Shown piece by piece: positions 12,401-22,877 of a stretch of 64,000 nt of DNA. The position numbers and the translations under genes were made by a program. Location: assembly GCA_964023205.1 (NCBI GenBank), contig OZ026844.1:29176934-29240933 (forward strand). The letters run 5' to 3'. Each line of letters opens with the position of its first letter. The stretch's first letter is position 1. This DNA comes from Lutraria lutraria. Lineage: Eukaryota > Mollusca > Bivalvia > Venerida > Mactridae. The notes beneath the pieces were generated by a model. The model was given only the letters and a program-made list of their open reading frames with translations, did not search any database and had not been told where the DNA came from.

Positions 12401-15400
12401 AGTGTTATAGCATTATACAAACAAATTTAAACAAACACACTCAATAAGCGAGCGTGTGGTCTGATATTTTATGAAAGTGTGGAAATGTCAAAATTATGGT
12501 TAACAATGGTGAATATTTATTTATTGTTTAAGAAAGTTCGAACATCATGTTTGTGATATTTATTTTTCTGAAACATTGTACCAACGTTTGGTTTATAATT
12601 ATACAAGACGTTAGTACGACGTCTTATGATGAAATCGATCAAATGTTATACCAAAAAAGGTACAGAACTTGATTGACTTCTCCCCTGAAAATACAAATGA
12701 AAAACAAGTCAGTATCCAAATGAGTTGTCTTCAAAACAAACATGTCAATCTGTGATCTCTTGACTGAATAAATCTTAGAATTGGTAGCACAGTGCAACCT
12801 CTCAAACACAACACTCTTTGTGTGAAGCGAAATTGTGTTGTTGTTGAGAGGTTGTTGCTCTAGAGAGATTAAATTAATTGTTAAATCGTACAGTTAGGAA
12901 AATTATGCCATTCTGTTAAAAAACGTTATTTGTTATTTAGAACAAAATAACCACCGAATAAAGACTTCTTGTCAATTAATGCCATATTTTATCTTTTCAA
13001 TTTGGCCTTTTCACATGTTTGACGGTACATGTATATTGCTTACTTAATTTTCTTTGTTTTATTTCAGCTTTTATTGAATCTGTGACAATACAGAGCACTG
13101 GTAGTGAGTTATTATGCATGGATAACAGAACGATGTTACAACTTGAAAATTCTACAGTGTCATATTCACAGATATATTCTGTTATAATGGACAGTGGTCC
13201 TATTACATATACAGGTGAATAAGTCGTTGTACAGTTGTCAACAATAAAATCATTCACTTTAGTTTCCCCTGACATTAATCTATGATTTCTAATAATGAAA
13301 TACATTTTATTACAATTCAGTATCCTCTTGTATGAATGTATGAAGAATTATCTCATAATATAAGTACTGAGCAAAAAGAGAAATTTTACATTTTGTTGAC
13401 CTGTGGCTGAATTTCAATGGGTTTTCGTCAAAAGCGAAAAGCACGCAGTACACGTGTTTATTGGCCAATCAATACACTACGCAGACACGATATTCTCGTG
13501 CATGTGTAGTACGCTACGTAGAATGACTTGAACGCCGATGTCTGATTTTTAACACAGCCCACGGTGTGAATCATCTCAGGTCATTTTGAGTAAAACGTCT
13601 TATACACATCAACTCTTACTCATGATCACAAATAAAAAAAAATAATTGTGTTAATTCAAACGACATTCAGTAGTCATGCCACGGCTCTCTGAAAATCAAC
13701 GCAATCGGGCTATCGGTATGTTACAAGCGGGTGTTATGGCAATTGTCGTTGCAAACTATTTTGGCTGATCTAGTGAAACCATTTGTAACCTTAGCACTCG
13801 GTACAGTTATAACTTATCAGTTCTTGGTCGTCCAGGATCTGGTGCACCTCTTGCGACCTCATTTGCTTTGGCCGCGTCATTAGGCCGAATCACCTTCGCA
13901 ATCGGTATTTGCGAGCAACTGTTACTGCTAGGCAGCTAGGAATCACAGCACAGACAACCCGTAATCCTCTGAGACAATCCTACAATCAACTTCGTGCTCT
14001 TAGACGGTCCACTGTTCAGATCCTGAGTCCGCCACAGGGCCAGGGAGCTGGAATGAGCACGATATCATCTACACTGGACGTTAAGCCAGTGGGCTATGGT
14101 GTTTTTCTGCAACACGTCTTGCATAAACGAAAGCCGTGCTGGTGACAGGGTGCGAGTTCCAACCAGATAAGACTTAATGTTCTTTGGTATTTATTTATAT
14201 ATTGATGCATAAGTCGCAAAGAATAATACTTATTAATTGATATTGTAGGTATAAAAGAGAGGAATCCGTTTTTGAATTATACGACAAATGGGACAAACGT
14301 AAATCAAGTAATGTATACGGTTTCATTGGTCGTTGCTGATCACGTGGTAAACACTGCCGGAAGTTCAATTCCTGTGACAGCTGTCATAGGTGGCGCTACT
14401 GGGTTTTCGGCAAACAGTACGGGCTTTATCGATGTTCAAATTTCTGGCACTGAGACGCCAGTTCTTGAATTCCTCTTCTGGATGGAACAATTTAGTTATA
14501 CTCAGAAAATTTCAGGGTATGTCACAAACCCGTATTTCCACTTTTATCAATACTATTGCTATGTTAATAGTTCATGAGTTTGTTAGACCACAAAAAAGTC
14601 ACCGTTAGTTGGCATAACATTTATGTATTATTTGTTTGTGTAAAATGTAAGAGAACTTCGTGAAATAAAATGTTTTAAGAGCCGATGAATATGGGAATTA
14701 AATTGAATTAAATCTGTAAATTTTGATAAGCAACTATAAATAGAAATAAACGGGGGGAAATCAATGAAAACTCAACAAAAAGCATTTTCAATGTTTAATC
14801 AGCCATGATTTTCCTCTTTTCGAAGGTAAAATACATTGTTGTTTATAATTTTGGTGTTAAAGCGAACGGGGCATGTTGGAATTCTGCAAATGCTGCTTGA
14901 ATTTTAAACTGTTCCGGAACACTTTGTTTTGATAGCTTGGAACAATCATGTTTGTTAATGTTTTGTTAAAACTATTAATGAAAACAATTCTTTGAAATTC
15001 ATGTAGCATTTCTGTCAGATATAGAGCTTTATACATTTTTAAGTTCTGCATAATGTTTTCAGAGATAATGTGACCTGCTCTGTAGAACTCAGATTGAGTG
15101 ACACGTCAACAGCGCATGCGCAGGATGTTGTTGTACATGTCATGACGCCATATTACGTTGGTTTCGATCAAATGTTTGACGTAGAAGGTGCTAATGTAAC
15201 TGTTGCTCTCCGCTCACCAATGCCTGGATTTGATCTGATGGTAATGTTTTAAAGTATACTCAACATACTACATGTAGTTCTTTGCGGGAATTACTACTGG
15301 TTGGGTTTCTATTGATATCTACGCCAAACACAAATAAACTGTCGAAAGTGTCAAGATCTTTTAAAATAAGTGAATCTCAAGTTTCCATAGAATCAAATGG

Positions 15401-18400
15401 CATTATACTAGTGCATATGTCACTAAGCGATGGACCTTCTCACAAATGTATATGTTTTTTGCCTTTTCGACATTATCTTTACATTATATGTTAATGTTAA
15501 GTCGGTCCGTAAGTGTAAATATTAAAAATAAATGCATGGGTTTTGTTATAGTTTTTCTTGTTACGCCTAAGTTATATTCACACCAATCAAATCATTATTC
15601 CAATTAACTCTAAATATAGGTCGGAGAAATAGACTTCCAGGACAACATCTCATTTTCGTTCACATTGATTTTGGACCCGACTGCTGTGATGCCGTTAGGC
15701 TCAGAGAACATCAGAACTGTGGTACCAGTAGACATGACGTATAAGGGTGAAGTCCGAGGGGACCGAGTGGATGTTGGTGTTCTATATAGTGGATATATCG
15801 TGAAGGAATTTGGTTTCAACGCAGGTATAAGTGTCCCAAATAATTTATTGTTAGAATGCACTATCTACATGAAGCTGACACTGACCAGTTGGATTTTCAT
15901 GATAAAAAAATGATTTACTATGATATTTTTCAAAAACAGTGACATTCCTTTGAACAAAGACCTATATATATGTATAGTAGATCTATAGGTCCTTGCTTTG
16001 AATCAACTTCCCTTTAAACTTGTATTGAAGTCCCTGTGAGTTAACAGTTTTTCAAAGATTAAAGAAAAAAGAAAACATTCATTTCAATAAAAACGCATGT
16101 TAAAAAGATATGCAATTACGCTGTTTCAATCTAATTTGATAAAGAAAATGATTGGTCACCATATCTACAGAAATTAATATTTTCTAATTTTCAACAAGGG
16201 CAACAACTCGTACGAAAAGTTTAAAAGTCGTAAAATAAACCGTGAAATATCCGAGGTAACTATCAAAGAATTAATAAAAATTGGGCAATTCTATTTTTGT
16301 AGCATTAACAATTTTGCGTATAACATTGAACAGAAACTTCTGAAAAGTACAGTATTAGGATGTAATACATTAAAGCATAGAAATAACGAACTTTGATAAG
16401 ACATATACAATCATATTACTGTTCATGCTAAAAACAAAATAAAGTATTTTTCCAGGCCCCGCTACACCACTGGGTATAGAGTCTGGCAGCATACTAGACT
16501 GTCAGATACAAGGATCATCATATCTAAGTAGTAATCTACCGTTAGATGCTAGACTGAATGTTGGTGCTGGGTGGAAACCTGTACGTCGGGGATCCCCATT
16601 CTGTGGACATGAATATTTACAGGTAAAATATGTAATAAACACCCTGTGAATAAAGCTCATTAACATTAATCACATGGAGCAAATTGACCCCCGAATAAAG
16701 GTCACATGTCAATTAAAGCCAAACTATATCTTTTTTCAGGGGTGGCCTTTGTTCACAGGTATGACTGAACATAGCAATTATCACTAAATTGGTCCAGAGG
16801 TTTTATTTTTTGGTTTCTATATAAAAGAGGAAATTGAGTAAAGGTGGCCTAAAATAAGTACATGGACAATGTAGTTGTAAACGATCAAACATGTAACAAA
16901 TTTATATGACAATCTTATTCCTATTCAACTCCTCGGCCTTAATCTCGTTGCGTTGTTTTCATTTCATATCCTTAAAATCCAAATAGACACTTGTATATTG
17001 TAGTTCAGACCGGTTTAGGAGGCCTCCTTGGCCGAGTGGTCTCTGACCAGTAATCACTACCCCCCCCCCCCGCCGCCGCTGTGAGTTTAAATCCCAATCG
17101 GGACCAAATTTCACATGTGCGGGACATTTCCAGATAGCTTACGCAAGGCTGGTTGTTCTGCCAAGGTGTATGCCTAATGTCTTCTTTCATCCTTAAAACT
17201 GAACAAGTCGCCAATAAGCATCGGATGTTGGTTCAACATTTAACCCCTGCAGTGAACAGAAATAATACAAAGAATATCGTGTCGTCCTCATGTTGGGCGT
17301 AAGGATTATGCTACGATTATTTCAATATATTTTAGGTAAACATGGGATCCCTTTCATCTATCACCGGTTTGTTGGTACAGTCGACAACAAATAATGCTAA
17401 CGATATAATATCTTGGTTCCAACTACAATACAGTGATGATACAATGGTCTGGTATGATGTTACCGATGTGGATATGGTGACCCCGAAGGTACTGACAAGT
17501 TTTAAGTCTTCATGATAAACAGATATATTTAATAACACTGGTTTAAGGAAAATATTGAATATAGACCATTTAACCCCCTTGTAGTCACAATATTAAAACA
17601 TTGACCAATAGCACATTCAGCAAGTCACGGTCAGCACCCATACCCGAAGGAAGCACTTTCTAGGTCATTTTAATATCCATTACAGACCCCCCCCCCCCCC
17701 TCCTCTTCCGTTTCTTACGACGCTGGTACCACATGCAACACTTCACAGCCACTTTTTGCAAATTCTCATGATGGTCGTATTAGTCAAACTTCAATTGAGT
17801 TTTATCAATATAAAAATAAGGAATGGTTTCATGACATTAGCTGGTGTTTAATGGTTAACTTGTAATTTACAAAAAGAATTGTTTTATTTTAATAAAAAAT
17901 GTAACCCGAACACTTGATAAGAAAAAAAAGTTCAGAAATACCAGGAGAAAGTGGGAATTATTTTTTATAGCCAAATACGTTTGATCAGTAAATTAATAAA
18001 ACAATAATGGAATATATTGAAACATGTGAAGTAAAATTATTTATTATTAGACCATTTAGTTGATTTATTTTTTATCGAATACTTTCAGATTTTTGAGGTC
18101 ACAGTACCCGGTGGTGCAAATATTAACAGTGTATATGAGATTATTCTTAATGAAACACAGAAGTTCACAGCTCTATATGTGAGACTGGTATCCGGTGTTT
18201 GTTTGTCAGGTTTGCGCCTAGAACTGAAGGGAGTAAAGCAGACTGGTCCACCAGGTAATAAAGAGTTCCAAAGTCATTACCCGTTACCCCGAACCCCAAA
18301 ACTAATCCCAAAACAAGTCTGTTCAAATCAACACGTGACCTAGTGAAATGTACGAAGTTTTCTGGTTTTGTTGTGAGACTGCAGACGTAAATGTCAGCGA

Positions 18401-21400
18401 ATGATTCTCATATAGAGCTTGTAAGGAATCAATTATGCAGAAAATCATTTTCTTCAGTTTAATGAATTTTAAAACATATTTGTATGTTAAAGAGTAACAT
18501 TCATGGAATGGTTATTTAAAAACCGCACACAGGTTCGTAATTTATTCGCTGATGAGAATAGCGCAAACAAAGGACGAACAATATGCACGTTTAAAACACA
18601 ATGCCACCTCAGGGTGACATTGACCTTTGACCTACTGACCTGAAAATGAAGTTCCTGTATAGGTTGTCATGAGGGACCAACATATGAAGTTCGATAATTG
18701 TTGGTGGAAGATTTTTGATTTCATAGGCAAAGTTAGGTACAAACGCACAGACATGCATAAAAATCGCTATAAATGAAGTATTCGATATATGCTCATATAA
18801 TGCAAATACAATTACAATAATTCAACATTTTGTATTTTAAGTGGATTGTTCGCTGATAACGGCACCTGTCAGCACCGTACCTGAGCAAAGTTACGTGATA
18901 AATGACGTCACAGGAACCATGTTTGTTTGTGGACTAACCCAAGTCGGGTAGGACGATAACTTATGTAGTATTATAGTATTACCATTCTATTCCATAAAAT
19001 TAAAGTTCTCATGTTTCATCTTACTTCTCTGTCACAAATCATGATACGGGTAAGGTTTGCTCAGACAGTACTGGGTATATCATTCAATCAACAACACATC
19101 GATTGAATAGGCCCAAAGAAAGCGTCTATTTCTGGTTGCGAGTCCAGTTCATCTCTCCGAAGCAACAACCTTTTAGGATTAGCAAAAATATGTTGTTGTT
19201 AAAAGGTTGTTGCTCTAGAGAAATTGAATTAACAGATAAATCGTGAAGTGGGAAAAAATATGTTATTGTGGTTGACGCGAGGTTGTTGCTCAAGAGAGGG
19301 CCGCTCCGGAGAGGTTGTACTGTAGTTTTTGTCTCGTTCATGTTTATTAAAAATAGGAGAGGAAGGCATGTGAGTTTGTTTTGTTTTTTGAAAGTGTGCG
19401 GAAAGGTAAAAAGACGTGAAAAAAGGGTCTGTACCTTTCCTCGGGTCTAATCAAAAGTCAAAGGTCGCAGGGGGAATTAGGGTAGGTTGTGGATAACCAT
19501 GACAGAAACGCCTTATATGGCATCCATTGTAATTCACTTCATATGTCATATTTAAATAGCATGCCAATTAAATTAAAGAGAGGGATATCGTACAATTGAT
19601 AGGTGGCCCAGTTAGGTAACTAAGGAACAACATCAGAAACTCATCTGTATAATATAAATATACATTTTAATAGAAAACCATTTATTGAGTGGTTGAGATG
19701 TATGAAGAAGAGCCCTAGATTTATCACCATAGTAACTGACCCCCGCAATCTATTTAAAGCATTTTATTTTCAGTGAACCAGTTCAATGTTCACGATCAGA
19801 TGATGGGGAATCATGGCAAGGTAAGTCACTCGAAGTGTTTCTGATACACCATATAATTACGTTGATTCATTAATTAAGCCCCCTTTCGAAGAAAAATTGG
19901 GAGGTGGACCTAAAATCAGCCAAAAATTCATTTTCAAGGGCAGATAACTCAAGAACAAGTTCGTCAACCCCCAAATTTGTTTCGCTTAAAATGTTTCTGT
20001 TACCATATGCTATGATCATGCAAAGTTTTAAAAAAATCATGAGAGTTTTAATTTTCCCTATATGTCTATGTGAAAACAATTAGAAACCGTAGCAAATGTC
20101 TTTAATGGTCTTTATCAAAATAGAATATCTCAACAACGTTAACGCTGAACAAACTTGACAACAAAATGATGACTTTTTAAAGCCCCATGAGCTTTTTGCA
20201 ATAAAATATACATGTATATGTTAAAAACATTTGCTGATATTATCCTAAGATAATTATTACCGACGAAACAAGCCCTTTTTCTTCTAAAAACACTCATTTC
20301 GCTGTGTATTTTGCATTTGTAAACTTGAAATATATAGAGCGCGTGACGTCACTTAATGCCGTGTGCATAATATGACTGCGGGAAAACACAGCTGTTCTAT
20401 AAATAGTTTTTTTTCAATGATATTGAAAAAAAATACGATAGTGGTTTTGGAAACATTTTTTCTGGCTATAAAGTATGCACGGGAGGAAAACACACCGGAT
20501 TCCTCTGTTATAGAACAAACAGAAACTGTTAGGACCGATAAATTTATATGCTTATGGGACTTTAAGCTTATTGTTATTTATTGTAATTATTTATTGCAAT
20601 TTTAACCAACAAAACTTTATGTTTAATTATGTACACTTGATATAAATTTATGATTGTATTTTCTATCTATTTCTTAAAGAACTCGATGCCACCATTGCAA
20701 ACATCGTCGCTGTCATCAGTAATACGTCAGTAGTGATCGCGAAAACTGATTATATTTCTACTTACCTCATCAGTGAAGATGACGGGTATTCGTGGTATGC
20801 TGTGGCAGATGAAATAATGACAGAATACCAGTCACTTCCCGGGTATTAAATCCAAACAGATCACACCATTCATCAATGTTTATCATAGTTTCGTGTACAT
20901 CCGCAGAGACACTCATTTAGGCCTACTATTTAAATTATTTGTTATAATTTTTCGTAAAGATTTTTACTTTCAAGGGATGTAAGATTTTCTAAAGCTGTGT
21001 ACTAAAATTAAGTAAAAAAGAAATAAAACAAGATTCATTTCAATTCTGACTGTATATAGTCGTACAAAATTTGGTTGTTTCTGTTTTCCCCCGCGACCTT
21101 AGACTTTTTATCAGACCCGAGGAAGAAAGCATCCACTCATTCACTTTTTTCCTTTTGGCACGCTTTCAAGAGCAAAATGTCCCTCCCTACCTATCTACCC
21201 GGCCTATTTTTATTAAACATATATCCAGAAACAAACATATTTAGGCCTTACTCTGCCTCAGTGTTATCAGCTGAGTATGGTATCTCTATCTGAAACACAG
21301 TTAAACTCACGAAGAAGCCATTATATTCATTATGACCATCTCAATGGCTCAATTATTGTTAGATAAAAAAGTTTTATGGATATTACACATTTTGAGGGAG

Positions 21401-22794
21401 GTAACTTTGAATGCTCATTACCCGGTCTGGTACGGATAAGGTGGGTTTTAATCTAGTCTTTTTCCGGCATAAATGGCCGTGAAACCATAATTTTCAGCTA
21501 ACTTTGATAGAATCACCTCAATGTTAAGTCCGTTGTATTTTTTCCCCTTGATTTCTAGTTATTAGTATTCCTTGTTACTATGGAAACGCGTTCTTTTACA
21601 AGACTTTTTTCCCTAAAAATCAGCCAAATTGAAATTACAGAAGGATTAAAATACTGCAGTTGTATCATTTAAAACAAGATTGTTTTTTTTACAGATATAC
21701 CACATCCACGTCCCTACCATACGCTGATTATAGCAGTTTGACTAACAATAATATGTATTCTACACATGGTTTAGATGGTCCTAACGGTATGAAGTTTACT
21801 GGTGAGTCATGGGATGTTATTTGTTCATTTAATTTCTAGCAACGAGTATCTATCTTACTTATTATACGTCCGCACCTGTAAGTCAATGGTGTGCGACAGG
21901 AACGCGTAAAGACAGTGCTTTACTGTGGAAGCTTGCTTTACATGTTACACGATCATATTTGGAATAATGACTCTTCATTAAATATCTAACCACAATTATC
22001 CTTCCGTCATACGTAATCGCCAAGAACGATTGCTGCGTACAGAAAGCGCTTTATTGAGGAAACATGCTTTCAAGCCAGTTTACTCAGTTATTAGGAACGT
22101 AATGTTCGAATATTAATTGCTATACGGTTATTACGAAGATATTTTAATTACTTAGTATCTCTCCTATAGTATCGTTAATTTACTAATAATCCTTGATTAA
22201 GGCAATTCACACAAAATCCTTCGTTACTACAGTACAAATCAATCTAACCAACTTATATCATTTATCCTTCTTCAATCGTATTAATATACTGTATTTTCAT
22301 TTATTTTCGTTGGGATCAATTTTCGTGGTTTTTACTAAAATGGCTGTTTCGTGGGGACATAAATTCGTGGATTTTTATTTTTGAAACGAAATGCTTTATC
22401 TCTGCATTTAAATTCGTGGGGATTTTATTTCGTGGATTAGCCGACCCACGAAATCCACGAAATTAAATCCCCAACGAAAATTAATGATTCCACAGTATCA
22501 ATTATTTATTTAATAATTATTGTCCTTTCCCAACAGATTTTACTTGTTACTTATACTCGTTGATTTGATCTAAATAAGTGCTACATGATCATTAATTAGC
22601 AGTATATGCGCCCCTAAAACAACCGTGATTATACACAAAATCCATTTAATGTCATTTTGGTACATGTACACAATAAAGAACTCTTATATTATTATTTCAT
22701 ATTTTATCTAGGAGTCATGGAGGGTATTGCCGTACATACGGGCTCCTGGGACAACATTGCCTGGTGGGGAACTGAGGATTGGAGTGCATTGTAA
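6418..22794 (+). CDS. Secreted multi-module protein with F5/8C domain and Asp-box C-terminus (21 exons)
   Basis: Exons: 6418-6484, 7204-7466, 7911-8126, 8905-9082, 9360-9452, 10001-10188, 10768-11091, 11384-11545, 12139-12289, 13068-13214, 14249-14516, 15063-15240, 15620-15824, 16456-16622, 17336-17488, 18089-18254, 18842-18947, 19774-19820, 20680-20842, 21695-21801, 22712-22794. Every intron is GT-AG and the exons sum to 3432 nt, open throughout: 1143 residues plus TAA. Exon 1 encodes a signal peptide (hydrophobic LLLIFSCLFLNFG). Residues 23-813 are alternating beta-rich modules with many NxS/T sites; exons 2 and 7 share an ICD...VGSN-type motif around a cysteine. Residues about 814-975 are an F5/8 type C domain and 1012-1143 carry two Asp-boxes. 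No transmembrane segment or GPI signal is seen, so an extracellular adhesive or matrix role is inferred. The N-terminal modules match no family I can name with certainty. The start is the only ATG that gives a signal peptide in frame. Confidence 0.85.
8707..8890 (+). mobile_element. 'CAAACCTG' inverted-repeat element, intronic copy 1
   Basis: This belongs to a family of about 180 bp whose ends read roughly TACAGTCAAACCTG and CAGGTTTGACTGTA. Internal landmarks are GGCCACCTCCGAAT, a second half-site with ACCNCCGAATAAAGG, and TTTGTCTTTCC. This copy is somewhat decayed. Its right end lies only 14 bp before exon 4 of the secreted-protein gene. Confidence 0.7.
9255..9310 (+). mobile_element. 'ACAACCTC' inverted-repeat element, left-end fragment
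   Basis: Begins TACAGTACAACCTCCCCAGAG and continues to AGCAACAACCTC, matching the left end of the full elements at 46907 and 53312. The rest of the element is missing. Confidence 0.6.
9655..9845 (-). repeat. Dispersed repeat with an inverted partner at 23670-23850
   Basis: Landmarks shared in reverse complement with 23670-23850 are CACTCGATTCCGTGATTTTTA, an ATCAAACAACGCAAAT block, an AATCTTC block followed by a T-run, and the ACTCGCCAT...GACGG end. Identity is imperfect (roughly two thirds to three quarters by eye), so these are old copies of one family. Confidence 0.6.
9811..9987. repeat. Foldback with about 45-bp arms in intron 5
   Basis: Left arm 9811-9855 and right arm 9943-9987 are inverted repeats, including GGTAGTGACGAAAATAAGCG and its complement, separated by 87 bp. 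The right arm ends 13 bp before exon 6 (10001), so it sits where the branch point and polypyrimidine tract of that intron should be. Confidence 0.8.
11838..12004 (+). mobile_element. tRNA-derived SINE in intron 8
   Basis: The head has a clear A box (GTGGTCTAGTGGCTAGCG) and B box (GGTTCGATTCC) at tRNA-like spacing. It is followed by a body ending in GTATTAAACCCAAATAAATAA. The body motifs 'ACTGGTTAGAATA...GTC' and the 3' end AAACCCAAAT are shared with the SINE at 41650. Confidence 0.75.
12788..12890 (-). mobile_element. 'ACAACCTC' inverted-repeat element, partial copy
   Basis: Carries the CACAGTGCAACCTCTCAAAC end and the GAGAGGTTGTTGCTCTAGAG block. In reverse complement it matches the right-hand end of the satellite-bearing element at 29714-32526. 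The other end is absent. Confidence 0.6.
12938..13029 (+). mobile_element. 'CAAACCTG' element, right-half fragment
   Basis: Matches the right half of the family (ACAAAATAACCACCGAATAAAG through a TTTTATCTTTTC block to CACATGTTTGACGGTACA). The left half is missing. The end lies 38 bp before exon 10 (13068). Confidence 0.6.
13676..14016 (+). pseudogene. Tc1-like transposase N-terminal fragment (broken)
   Basis: ATG at 13676 opens a frame starting MPRLSENQRNRAIGMLQAG, the typical start of Tc1-family transposases (paired-like helix-turn-helix DNA-binding region). An in-frame TGA follows after about 30 codons. Beyond it, similarity continues in other frames. From 13909 the frame reads RATVTARQLGITAQT and on to LRALRRSTV, matching the second helix-turn-helix. 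Similarity stops at about 14016, so the DDE catalytic domain is absent. The remnant lies in intron 10 of the secreted-protein gene, is dead, and is not part of that gene. Confidence 0.8.
16640..16770 (+). mobile_element. 'CAAACCTG' element, partial intronic copy
   Basis: Contains the GACCCCCGAATAAAGGTCAC block, a TATCTTTTTTCAGGGGTGGCC block and the end TTCACAGGTATGACTGAACA. The left part is decayed. It begins about 18 bp after exon 14 (ends 16622). Confidence 0.6.
17027..17225 (+). mobile_element. tRNA-derived SINE with poly-C tract
   Basis: Head contains CTTGGCCGAGTGGTCTC (A box, Ser/Leu-tRNA-like) and GAGTTTAAATCCC (B box). A run of about 14 C sits between them. The body has TTTCACATGTG and a CAGATAGCTTACGCAAGG block. 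Related heads are seen at 35235 and, split by another element, at 39075-39510. Confidence 0.65.
17683..17700. repeat. Poly-C tract
   Basis: A run of about 16 C, followed by CTCCTCTTCC, in intron 15. Homopolymer length may be uncertain. Confidence 0.7.
18595..18765 (+). mobile_element. Dispersed element with TGACCTTTGACCT core, copy 1
   Basis: The segment runs from AAACACAATGCC through GACATTGACCTTTGACC, then a GGTTGTCATGAGGGACCAAC block, to a GGTACAAACGCACAGAC end. The same order of blocks occurs at 25790-26025 and, inverted, at 56440-56640. TGACCTTTGACCT is a perfect direct repeat with one-base spacing (DR1), the core recognised by several nuclear receptors; whether it is bound is unknown. 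It lies in intron 16. Confidence 0.7.
19130..19324 (-). mobile_element. 'ACAACCTC' inverted-repeat element, intronic copy
   Basis: On the plus strand it ends in GGAGAGGTTGTACTGTA and contains AAAGGTTGTTGCTCTAGAGA and a GTGAAGTGGGAAAAA block. These are the reverse complement of the family's AGCAACAACC and TTTTTCCCAC blocks. The left end is less clear. It lies in intron 17. Confidence 0.65.
20177..20565. mobile_element. Short DNA-transposon-like element with TTAA ends, copy 2
   Basis: Same length and orientation as 1064-1452, with TTAAAGCCCCAT at the left end and ATGGGACTTTAA at the right. It shares the GAGCGCGTGACGTCACT block and the CACACCGGATTCCTCTGTT block. It lies in intron 18, about 115 bp before exon 19. 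Confidence 0.75.
21062..21250. mobile_element. 'GTTTGTTTCTGG' inverted-repeat element, intronic copy
   Basis: The ends are GGTTGTTTCTGTTTTCC and CCAGAAACAAACAT followed by TAGGCCTTA. The interior has GACCCGAGGAAGAAAGC, CGCTTTCAAGAGC and CCTACCTATCTACCCGGCC, matching the copies at 39117 and 49119 in order. A further piece of the family is at 19335-19455. It lies in intron 19. Confidence 0.6.
22286..22498 (-). mobile_element. 213-bp MITE with ATTTTCGTTGGG ends, copy 1
   Basis: The ends are an inverted repeat (left ATACTGTATTTTC and TTTTCGTTGGG; right AACGAAAATTAATGATTCC then ACAGTAT). The interior has several TTCGTGG/CCACGAA blocks. The copy at 26530-26742 has the same length and opposite orientation. 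TA flanks the CTGT/ACAG termini. It lies in the last intron of the secreted-protein gene. Confidence 0.8.
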
Positions 22795-22871
22795 AATACG
22801 TACAGTCTGACCTTCATCAACGACCACCTATGAATAGTGCTCATTCTTTAGCCCTAAAAGCTCTACCTCTA

Positions 22872-22877
22872 AATAAA
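22872..22877 (+). promoter_or_regulatory. Candidate polyadenylation signal of the secreted-protein gene
   Basis: AATAAA lies 78 nt after the stop codon at 22792-22794. A second AATAAA is at about 22978. Either would fit a short 3' UTR. Confidence 0.5.

Larger units (their letters stand above)
7204..15824 (+). other. Repeated beta-rich extracellular modules (exons 2-13)
   Basis: The encoded segment (residues 23-813) falls into two alternating kinds of unit. One kind has VGD/VGE-type starts, a hydrophobic beta pattern and a conserved ICD or LLCMD cysteine motif (exons 2, 4-5, 7, 9-10). The other has an open VxVxLxV beta pattern without that motif (exons 3, 6, 8, 11-12, 13). VGD followed by an alternating hydrophobic pattern recalls DUF11-type repeats, but this is a weak resemblance. 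Boundaries between units coincide with phase-0 or phase-1 introns, as expected if the array grew by exon-pair duplication. Confidence 0.5.
16456..18254 (+). other. F5/8 type C (discoidin) domain, exons 14-16
   Basis: The spliced segment (about residues 814-975) shows the family landmarks in order: PLGIESG at the start, then a QI-SS motif, ARLN, W-P, EYLQVNMG, an FQLQYSDD-W motif, and an ALYVRL...LRLELKG end. Two introns interrupt it at 16623-17335 and 17489-18088. The family binds phospholipids, glycans or other cell-surface ligands through its loops; which ligand applies here cannot be told. Confidence 0.85.
18842..22794 (+). other. C-terminal Asp-box (BNR-like) region, exons 17-21
   Basis: Exons 17-21 encode residues 976-1143. 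RSDDGESW (1018-1025) and SEDDGYSW (1058-1065) fit the Asp-box pattern SxDxGxxW, the first with Arg in place of Ser. They are 40 residues apart, a spacing seen between blades of sialidase-like or sortilin-like beta-propellers. Only two boxes are visible, so a full six-blade propeller is not supported. The protein ends in a Trp-rich tail, without a membrane anchor. Confidence 0.6.
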
